Shown here: one piece after another, positions 1 through 3,878 of the stretch | How the letters are laid out: every line of letters starts with the position of its first letter | How positions within the stretch are numbered: the first letter of the stretch is position 1 | Translations under genes and position numbers: made by a program | Assembly: GCA_964486685.1 (NCBI GenBank) | Contig: CAZAOE010000027.1 | Location: forward strand, 1 to 11,749 | DNA from: JAIOTH01 sp964486685 | GTDB taxonomy: Bacteria; Patescibacteriota; Patescibacteriia; UBA1558; S5-K13 | Length of the DNA stretch: 11,749 nt | Direction: 5' to 3' | The notes under the pieces: model-generated | What the model saw: the letters and a program-made list of their open reading frames with translations, nothing else | Database searches by the model: none | What the model was told of the DNA's origin: nothing

Positions 1-54
1 AACACTTATGTATTTATTTAGTTTATAATTAATTTATAGCATTATGGATAAAAA

Positions 55-366
55 ATGCCTGATCCAATAAATGGAAAATGGTCCGACAGAAAAGCTTGTG
101 CCTGTATTATAGCTACAACTCTTAAAAAAGAAGCAGATACAAAAAAATATTGTACTGTCTGTGGGGCAGAAATAATCAGAAAAGAAGAAAATAGTAGTGA
201 GTGGAATAAAGTAAAAAAATGTTCAAAACACCTGAAAGTAGTAAATGGGCTAAAAAAAAGATATTGTATAAGATGTGGAAAGCTCTTTTATCAAAAAAAG
301 ATTGTCCCAATACTAAAGCATGGTGTTCGTGGGGACTTTGTTCTGATTGCAAAAGAAAAAATTTAG
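55..366 (+). CDS. Cys-rich zinc-ribbon-like protein, upstream frame of a split gene
   Basis: This is the upstream half of a gene that changes frame. It shows two Cys pairs (YCTVCG at about residues 32-37 and YCIRCG at about 71-76) with a KKCSKH between them, a spacing typical of small zinc ribbons. After the second pair, the frame runs into a short tail without Cys (from about residue 83 to the TAG at 364-366). The overlapping -1 frame instead continues with DCPN, WCSWGLCSDC and a long lysine-rich region. The two halves therefore read best as one protein of about 213 residues. The ATG at 55 has no Shine-Dalgarno; a TATAAT at 24-29 could be a -10 element. No family was recognised. It may be intact with frameshifting, a decaying gene, or an assembly error in a run of A. 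Confidence 0.5.
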   Translation: MPDPINGKWSDRKACACIIATTLKKEADTKKYCTVCGAEIIRKEENSSEWNKVKKCSKHLKVVNGLKKRYCIRCGKLFYQKKIVPILKHGVRGDFVLIAKEKI

Positions 367-695
367 ATAGAATAGCAAAAATCAAAAATTTTTCTCTCAT
401 ATTGATAGATCAATTTTGTTATTCTATCAAAACAAAAAAATTTCCTAAAAAAATAAAAAGGTCCCTTCCCGCTTCACTAAAAAAATGTTTGCCCAAAATC
501 CAGGAAGCACTTATGGAATTTAGTAAAAAACTCTATAAATCAGAAGAGGGCTTAAAGGAAAGATATCCGAATTATGAAAAAATATGCGGGAGTTACAAAA
601 ATTACGAAGAAATATGGAAAAAATACGAAAAAAATATTTTCTCGCTAATTCATAATCATTTATTTGAATTCAGTGATTATGAATTTATTGGTTAA
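219..695 (+). CDS. Cys-rich lysine-rich protein, downstream (-1) frame of the split gene
   Basis: This is the downstream half of the split Cys-rich gene. The ATG at 219 is probably not a true start: residues 1-27 in this frame are lysine-rich filler that overlaps the zinc-ribbon part in the other frame. Meaningful sequence seems to begin near position 297 with DCPNTKAWCSWGLCSDCK, which supplies four Cys to follow the two Cys pairs upstream. The remainder is basic and helical (many KK, YEK and YKNYEE stretches) and ends at TAA 693-695. Lysine- and asparagine-rich composition is common in AT-rich genomes and is weak evidence of function. There is no recognised family. If the frames join near 294-300 the product is about 213 residues. 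Confidence 0.5.
   Translation: MFKTPESSKWAKKKILYKMWKALLSKKDCPNTKAWCSWGLCSDCKRKNLDRIAKIKNFSLILIDQFCYSIKTKKFPKKIKRSLPASLKKCLPKIQEALMEFSKKLYKSEEGLKERYPNYEKICGSYKNYEEIWKKYEKNIFSLIHNHLFEFSDYEFIG
294..300 (+). other. A_AAA_AAG slippery heptamer in -1 frameshift phase
   Basis: The heptamer lies in the upstream frame exactly as A_AAA_AAG (codons caa 292-294, aaa 295-297, aag 298-300). This is the phase used by the bacterial dnaX -1 frameshift. A one-base backward slip here moves reading into the frame that continues to 695. Three bases downstream a bulged hairpin can form: GTCCC 304-308 with GGGAC 332-336, then AATAC 309-313 with GTGTT 323-327 (one G-U pair). The spacer is shorter than usual, and an indel in a run of seven A is the simpler alternative. 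Confidence 0.35.
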
Positions 696-761
696 AATTA
701 TAAAATTTGCCATTAGTTTAATCGCTACAGAAACAAATTACTATTATATTATTTAAACATT

Positions 762-847
762 GGGCGTGTGGCGGAATTGGTATACGCGTACGCTTCAGGA
801 GCGTATGGATTTTATCCGTGCGGGTTCAAGTCCCGCCATGCCCACCA
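762..847 (+). tRNA. tRNA-Leu (anticodon CAG)
   Basis: A complete class II tRNA of 86 nt with encoded CCA. The acceptor GGGCGTG (762-768) pairs with CATGCCC before ACCA. The anticodon stem TACGC/GCGTA encloses the loop TTCAGGA with anticodon CAG at 796-798. The long variable arm (TGGA/TCCG type) and the T arm GCGGG/CCCGC with TTCAAGT are present. It decodes CUG, a codon expected to be rare in such AT-rich DNA. It is the first gene of a four-tRNA cluster; its CCA also begins the 845-887 hairpin. Confidence 0.95.
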
Positions 848-887
848 TCCTTCGCCAAGCTCAGCCTGGCTTCGGATGGCACGGCCA
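845..887 (+). repeat. tRNA-anchored hairpin after tRNA-Leu
   Basis: The outer stem is CCATCC (845-850), whose CCA is the 3' end of tRNA-Leu, paired with GGATGG (874-879). Symmetric TTC/TTC internal loops (851-853, 871-873) follow, then an inner stem GCCAAGC/GCCTGGC (854-860, 864-870, one mismatch). It closes with TGGCACGGCCA (877-887), in which TGGC and GCCA can also pair with each other. The same layout recurs after tRNA-Ala(CGC). Confidence 0.8.
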
Positions 888-903
888 TTTATTCTAAAAA
901 TCT

Positions 904-958
904 CAAATTGTTATTTGAAATTTGCCTGCCTGTCGGCAGACAGGTAATTTGTTATTTG
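904..958. repeat. 7-bp array (NNATTTG type) split by a 20-bp palindrome
   Basis: Three 7-bp units (CAAATTG 904-910, TTATTTG 911-917, AAATTTG 918-924) precede the near-palindrome 925-944 (CCTGCCTGTC, then GGCAGACAGG). Two units (TAATTTG 945-951, TTATTTG 952-958) follow. The palindrome sits exactly on a unit boundary and one mismatch separates it from the perfect copy at 1554-1573. Confidence 0.75.
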
Positions 959-972
959 CATTCGTGTGGGTC

Positions 973-1013
973 CTTGACTTCCCTCGGATCCCCTTCGGGT
1001 CGCTCGGGACAAG
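973..1013. repeat. GC-rich imperfect inverted repeat
   Basis: CTTG (973-976) pairs with CAAG (1010-1013) and TCCC (980-983) with GGGA (1006-1009). A C(TTCG)G apex lies at 993-998. This is a GC-rich island in an AT-rich spacer between tRNA-Leu and tRNA-Val. There is no T-run on either side, so it is not a good intrinsic terminator. Confidence 0.5.
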
Positions 1014-1040
1014 TAGTTATTTTAAAAAGGAATTTTTATT

Positions 1041-1075
1041 GGAAATTAATAATTGGTAATTGGAAATTGATTTCT
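1041..1075. repeat. 7-bp periodic spacer before tRNA-Val
   Basis: Consecutive 7-mers GGAAATT, AATAATT, GGTAATT, GGAAATT and the degenerate GATTTCT fill the 35 bp just upstream of tRNA-Val. Four share a final ATT. The alignment is degenerate and AT-rich, so some periodicity could be chance. Confidence 0.5.
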
Positions 1076-1076
1076 A

Positions 1077-1151
1077 GGGTCCTTGGCTCAGTGGTAGAGC
1101 GCCTCGTCCACATCGAGGAGGTCATAGGTTCAAATCCTATAGGGCCCACCA
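1077..1151 (+). tRNA. tRNA-Val (anticodon CAC) with C at position 33
   Basis: A complete 75-nt tRNA with encoded CCA. The acceptor GGGTCCT (1077-1083) pairs with AGGGCCC (one G-U). The D stem is GCTC/GAGC and the T stem is ATAGG/CCTAT. The anticodon stem CCTCG/CGAGG encloses the loop TCCACAT, giving anticodon CAC at 1109-1111. A35 and C36 are the main valine identity bases in E. coli. Position 33 is C (1108) rather than the almost universal U33, and the stem-loop register leaves little freedom to shift it. Decodes GUG. Confidence 0.88.
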
Positions 1152-1220
1152 TAAACCATTCCCTTTCGACTCGCCTGCTGGCCGGCAGGCAAGCTCGAGG
1201 TCAGGTTTATGGCGCGGCCA
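1149..1220 (+). repeat. tRNA-anchored hairpin after tRNA-Val
   Basis: CCATAAACC (1149-1157), beginning with the tRNA CCA, pairs perfectly with GGTTTATGG (1204-1212). Inside, GA plus CTCG (1168-1173) pairs with CGAG plus TC (1196-1202, one bulged G), and CCTGC (1174-1178) with GCAGG (1185-1189). The element ends TGGCGCGGCCA (1210-1220), parallel to the Leu and Ala copies. A further AAAACT (1220-1225) / AGTTTT (1248-1253) inverted repeat follows. Confidence 0.8.
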
Positions 1221-1302
1221 AAACTATTCGTTTTGCTCAGGACAGACAGTTTTTAAAAGAAGTCCTATTATTTAAAATTTAAAATTGAAATATTGAAAAT
1301 TA

Positions 1303-1343
1303 ACCCTGTTAAATTATCACCTTGTGATATTATTTAACAGGGT
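1303..1343. repeat. 41-nt bipartite hairpin, copy 1
   Basis: The outer arms ACCCTGTTAAAT (1303-1314) and ATTTAACAGGGT (1332-1343) are a perfect 12-bp inverted repeat. An inner TATCAC / GTGATA stem (1315-1320, 1324-1329) has a CTT loop and a 2-nt TT bulge on the right. Copy 2 at 3702-3742 has the same lengths in inverted orientation with compensatory changes. Confidence 0.85.
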
Positions 1344-1344
1344 G

Positions 1345-1379
1345 AAATTAAAATTGAAAATTTGTAATTTAAAATTATC
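1345..1379. repeat. 7-bp periodic spacer before tRNA-Ala
   Basis: Successive 7-mers AATTGAA (1352-1358), AATTTGT (1359-1365), AATTTAA (1366-1372) and AATTATC (1373-1379) all begin AATT; the preceding AAATTAA (1345-1351) is off by one base. Two exact TAAAATT units also occur at 1273-1286, before the 41-nt hairpin. Confidence 0.45.
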
Positions 1380-1383
1380 CTTT

Positions 1384-1460
1384 GGGCCTGTAGCTCAGTT
1401 GGCTAGAGCGCGACAATCGCAATGTCGAGGTCAAGGGTTCAAGTCCCTTCAGGTCCACCA
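1384..1460 (+). tRNA. tRNA-Ala (anticodon CGC)
   Basis: A complete 77-nt tRNA with encoded CCA. The acceptor GGGCCTG (1384-1390) pairs with CAGGTCC, giving a G3-U70 wobble, the classic alanine identity element. The anticodon stem CGACA/TGTCG encloses ATCGCAA with anticodon CGC at 1418-1420. The T stem is AAGGG/CCCTT. It decodes GCG only; the Ala-UGC gene at the right end of the window could also read it. Confidence 0.95.
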
Positions 1461-1500
1461 TCCTTCGCTCTGTGAAGCAGAGCTTCGGATGGCGCAGCCA
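1458..1500 (+). repeat. tRNA-anchored hairpin after tRNA-Ala(CGC)
   Basis: CCATCC (1458-1463), starting with the tRNA CCA, pairs with GGATGG (1487-1492). TTC/TTC internal loops (1464-1466, 1484-1486) are followed by GCTCTG/CAGAGC (1467-1472, 1478-1483) around a TGAAG loop. The end motif is TGGCGCAGCCA (1490-1500). Compared with the copy after tRNA-Leu, the outer stem, internal loops and end motif are conserved while the inner stem differs but still pairs. Confidence 0.85.
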
Positions 1501-1546
1501 CATTTAATTAATAATTTAATAATTAAAAATTGTTTTAAAATTTATT

Positions 1547-1594
1547 TAAAATTCCTGCCTGCCGGCAGGCAGGTAAAATTAAAAATTGAAAATT
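1547..1594. repeat. Perfect 20-bp palindrome inside 7-bp units
   Basis: The palindrome 1554-1573 is CCTGCCTGCC followed directly by its reverse complement. It is flanked by identical TAAAATT 7-mers (1547-1553, 1574-1580), and the right side continues with AAAAATT (1581-1587) and GAAAATT (1588-1594). The flanks could be a target duplication or simply neighbouring units of a 7-bp array. Confidence 0.8.
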
Positions 1595-1601
1595 TACATC
1601 C

Positions 1602-1679
1602 CGGGGTGTAGCATAGCTGGCCTAATGTGCAGGGCTGGGGGTCCTGAGATCGCGGGTTCAAATCCCGCCACCCCGACCA
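1602..1679 (+). tRNA. tRNA-Pro (anticodon GGG)
   Basis: A complete 78-nt tRNA with encoded CCA. The acceptor CGGGGTG (1602-1608) pairs with CACCCCG; a C1-G72 pair is typical of bacterial tRNA-Pro. The anticodon stem CAGGG/TCCTG (one G-U) encloses the loop CTGGGGG, anticodon GGG at 1637-1639 with G at 37. The T stem is GCGGG/CCCGC. It is the only complete tRNA in the window lacking a hairpin at its CCA; plain AT-rich sequence follows. Confidence 0.95.
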
Positions 1680-1713
1680 GTAAACTTAAAAAATCTTTTA
1701 TTCAAAATTTTGT

Positions 1714-1742
1714 TTGTTTATAAAGAACTTAATTGCTAAAAT
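1714..1742 (+). promoter_or_regulatory. Candidate sigma-70-type promoter, leaderless start
   Basis: TTGTTT (1714-1719), a 17-bp spacer and TAAAAT (1737-1742) resemble -35 and -10 elements. Transcription would begin about 1749, which is the A of the start codon of the next gene, so the mRNA would be leaderless. No Shine-Dalgarno precedes that ATG, which agrees. Confidence 0.4.
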
Positions 1743-1748
1743 AAAATC

Positions 1749-2897
1749 ATGAAAAAAACTATTTCTATATTTTTAATTTTAGCTATAATAATTTATCCTC
1801 ACTTAATATCGGCCAAACAAAAAAATTATTCCCTGGATAATTATGTCCAGTATTTTTATAATCGCTATGCCAAACATTTTGACCAACACGGTTTACAATA
1901 TGCTATTCCTGATTATGGAATTAATGAATTTGTTGCTCCTAAACAAGCCAGAGAATTAATCTCTCTGCCTTTTTATTATAAATATCAAGCCCTAAATAAT
2001 AATTCCCAAGCTCAACAAAAAATAAAATTAGGATTATTTAATGCTTATCAAGAATTAATCTCCAGAGCGCCTGAATCACAATCTTTTGCTGATGCTGAGG
2101 TTCATTTTTTAGCCATTAGAATACTAGATGAATTTCCTAATTTAATGTCCCCCTCGTCTAAATCTGCCATCTTAAATATCATTAAAAATTATACTGAAGC
2201 AGGTATTAAGGCCGAAGATACTGAAAACCGTGCCCTAGTATCTGGGACTCATTGGCAATATATTATAAATTACTTGGCTGAAAATAATATTATTAGTGCT
2301 GAAAAAAAATCTTATTTTGAACAATTAATTAAAAATAAAATTGACCAAGCTATCTTTGAATCTATTAATCCAGATTATTGGTATTTAGAAAATAATTTTC
2401 AGGACTTTTCTATTCATTATCACACTCTTTCTGCTTTTATGCTGATGATTTACGGAGAATTAACCCAGCAAAACAAATATTTATATTTAGCTCAAAAAAT
2501 GTATCAAAATATTAAAAAAATAAGTTTTTCTAGCGGAAAAGTTCCCGCCCAATTAGGCCACCGTCCAACTGCTTTAGGAGCCCAATTTTATTTACTGACT
2601 GGTTTGCTGGGATATTATTTTCAAGACCAAGAATATATGACCTATCTATCTTTTACTAAAGGAAATAGGTTTTTCTCTGACCCTAATTATCCTAATAGAT
2701 TAGAGTTTCACTCTGAAAATAGCTTTAATGATGATTATGCTTTTTGTGATATAGCTGAGCTAGGTTTAATTATTCCTCAATTAAAAAATATTTATTTGTA
2801 CTATAAAATAAATAAAAAACCGGCCCCTGCCGAGTTTAAGGATAATACTTTTTATATCAAAAACACTGGTCAAGAAATAATCTTTGAAAAAAAATAA
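1749..2897 (+). CDS. Secreted protein of unknown function
   Basis: A 382-residue protein. Residues 1-22 form a signal peptide: KK, a hydrophobic core of Ile and Leu, and an ISA|K signal peptidase I site. No lipobox Cys or later transmembrane segment is apparent, so it is probably exported and soluble or loosely bound. The mature part is predicted mostly helical, with recurrent aromatic and amphipathic segments (FSIHYHTLSAFMLMIYGEL, about residues 223-241, then LGHRPTALGAQFYLLTGLLGY around 275). This is reminiscent of secreted alpha/alpha-toroid proteins such as polysaccharide lyases, but no catalytic signature was confirmed, so no function is assigned. It stands alone on the plus strand, convergent with nrdG. 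The ATG at 1749 is supported by the signal peptide and a nearby -10-like element. Confidence 0.9.
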   Translation: MKKTISIFLILAIIIYPHLISAKQKNYSLDNYVQYFYNRYAKHFDQHGLQYAIPDYGINEFVAPKQARELISLPFYYKYQALNNNSQAQQKIKLGLFNAYQELISRAPESQSFADAEVHFLAIRILDEFPNLMSPSSKSAILNIIKNYTEAGIKAEDTENRALVSGTHWQYIINYLAENNIISAEKKSYFEQLIKNKIDQAIFESINPDYWYLENNFQDFSIHYHTLSAFMLMIYGELTQQNKYLYLAQKMYQNIKKISFSSGKVPAQLGHRPTALGAQFYLLTGLLGYYFQDQEYMTYLSFTKGNRFFSDPNYPNRLEFHSENSFNDDYAFCDIAELGLIIPQLKNIYLYYKINKKPAPAEFKDNTFYIKNTGQEIIFEKK

Positions 2898-2904
2898 ACA
2901 AAAA

Positions 2905-2967
2905 AAGTAACTAACTACCAGTTACTAATTACGAATTGCAAATTACGGGTTACAGGTTACTAATGAC
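2905..2967. repeat. Nine-unit degenerate 7-bp tandem array
   Basis: Nine consecutive 7-mers fill the gap between two convergent genes: AAGTAAC, TAACTAC, CAGTTAC, TAATTAC, GAATTGC, AAATTAC, GGGTTAC, AGGTTAC, TAATGAC. Every unit ends in C, eight of the nine in AC, and four are exactly NNGTTAC or NAATTAC type. No intrinsic terminator is seen in this gap. Confidence 0.8.
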
Positions 2968-2970
2968 CAA

Positions 2971-3660
2971 TCATCTCACCTGACAATCTTTAACATATTT
3001 TAATAATTCTTTCCTTAAATTTTCAAATTCAGCATCAGTATAAGTTTTTTGTTTTAAAAACTCTGGATTATTGGCCTTAGTAGCCACAAATTTCTGCATA
3101 ATATATAATCTAGCCCCTTGAATAAGTTGGGCTATTTTTTTAATCTCTGCTGGGCTTAATTGCGATTTAACAATGGTTGTTCTAAATTCATAATCAATAT
3201 CTGAATTCATTATTATTTTAATGCTTTGCTGAATATTTTCTAAATTTATCTTTGCTCTTGCTATTTTTTCATATTTCTCTAAAGGAGCCTTAATATCCAT
3301 AGCAATATAATCTAACAAATTTCCCTTGATTAACTTACTTAAAATTTCTGGTCTAGTGCCATTAGTATCTAATTTAACCAAAAATCCTAAATCTTTTATT
3401 TTTTTAATAAATTTTAATATCTCTTTTTGCAATAAAGGCTCTCCACCAGTAACACAAACCGCATCCAATTTACCTTGCCTTTGCTTTAAAAAATAAATAA
3501 TTTCTTTTTCATCCAAAGCAGAAATAAATTGTTCTGGATTAACTAATTCTGGATTATGACAATAACCACATTTAAAATTACAACCCTGAGTAAAAATAAT
3601 TGCACAAATTTTGCCTGGATAATCAATTAAAGAAAATTTTTGTAAACCACCAATATTCAT
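2971..3660 (-). CDS. nrdG: Anaerobic ribonucleoside-triphosphate reductase activating protein
   Basis: A radical SAM enzyme that abstracts a hydrogen to create the glycyl radical on NrdD. The CX3CX2C cluster motif is at C27, C31 and C34 (GCNFKCGYCHNP), binding a 4Fe-4S cluster; TGGEPLLQ at 71-78 is the SAM-contacting glycine-rich motif, and KLDTNGT near residue 96 follows. At 229 residues with a GGLQKFSLIDYPGK start, it resembles the NrdG2 form (TIGR02495-type) rather than the shorter E. coli NrdG; that subfamily call is from memory. It lies downstream of nrdD on the same strand, 218 bp apart, a gap filled with repeats, so cotranscription is possible but not evident. It starts with ATG without a clear Shine-Dalgarno and ends in TGA, with the 7-bp array beyond. 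Confidence 0.95.
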   Translation of the reverse strand: MNIGGLQKFSLIDYPGKICAIIFTQGCNFKCGYCHNPELVNPEQFISALDEKEIIYFLKQRQGKLDAVCVTGGEPLLQKEILKFIKKIKDLGFLVKLDTNGTRPEILSKLIKGNLLDYIAMDIKAPLEKYEKIARAKINLENIQQSIKIIMNSDIDYEFRTTIVKSQLSPAEIKKIAQLIQGARLYIMQKFVATKANNPEFLKQKTYTDAEFENLRKELLKYVKDCQVR

Positions 3661-3878
3661 ATATACAAATACTTAATTACTTAATGCTAATATACTAATT
3701 TATCCTGTTAAATACTATTGTGAAACAATAATTTAACAGGATGAATACCAACAATACAAATACTATACTAATAATCAAAAATTACTCGTTTTGATTTAGA
3801 ATGTCTATTCGTATTATATTAGTATAATTAGTATCAATTCGTATATTGGTATTATTGTTATTAGTATCCACGACAAGC
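3661..3878. repeat. Repeat-rich spacer between nrdD and nrdG
   Basis: Beyond the 41-nt hairpin, this 218-bp spacer is made of ATTAGTAT / ATACTAAT-like words in both orientations. AATCAAAA (3773-3780) and TTTTGATT (3789-3796) form a perfect 8-bp stem, and TATACTAAT (3763-3771) can pair with ATTAGTATA further right (near 3818-3830). No open reading frame of interest was seen. Confidence 0.6.
3702..3742. repeat. 41-nt bipartite hairpin, copy 2 (inverted relative to copy 1)
   Basis: Arms ATCCTGTTAAAT (3702-3713) and ATTTAACAGGAT (3731-3742) pair perfectly over 12 bp. The inner TATTGT/ACAATA stem (3716-3721, 3725-3730) has a GAA loop and a 2-nt AC bulge on the left. When reverse-complemented, its layout is identical to copy 1, with one compensatory change in the outer stem and three in the inner stem. 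Confidence 0.85.

Noticed and set aside
176..400. 74-residue frame opposite the split Cys-rich gene
   Set aside because: A shadow; the plus strand carries coherent Cys pairs and this one has no features.
818..1282. 154-residue open frame on the plus strand
   Set aside because: It runs through the tRNA-Leu and tRNA-Val genes and the hairpins; peptides such as VGRQV and LAGRQA are the palindrome read through. Not a protein gene.
1303..1343. Integron attC or Xer dif site
   Set aside because: GTTAAAT and ATTTAAC match attC consensus words but in the opposite order, and the arm spacing (17 bp) does not fit dif. No integrase or Xer gene is present.
1547..1580. Target-site duplication of the 20-bp palindrome as proof of transposition
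   Set aside because: The flanking TAAAATT copies also fit ordinary units of a 7-bp array, so the duplication alone is not proof.
1324..1611. 95-residue open frame on the plus strand
   Set aside because: It crosses tRNA-Ala(CGC) and the 20-bp palindrome (LPAGRQ). Artefact of repeat and tRNA sequence.
2971..2973. UGA as a glycine codon (as in some CPR groups)
   Set aside because: nrdG ends naturally at this TGA and reading through adds only a few unconserved residues. One case cannot prove it, but standard code fits all genes.
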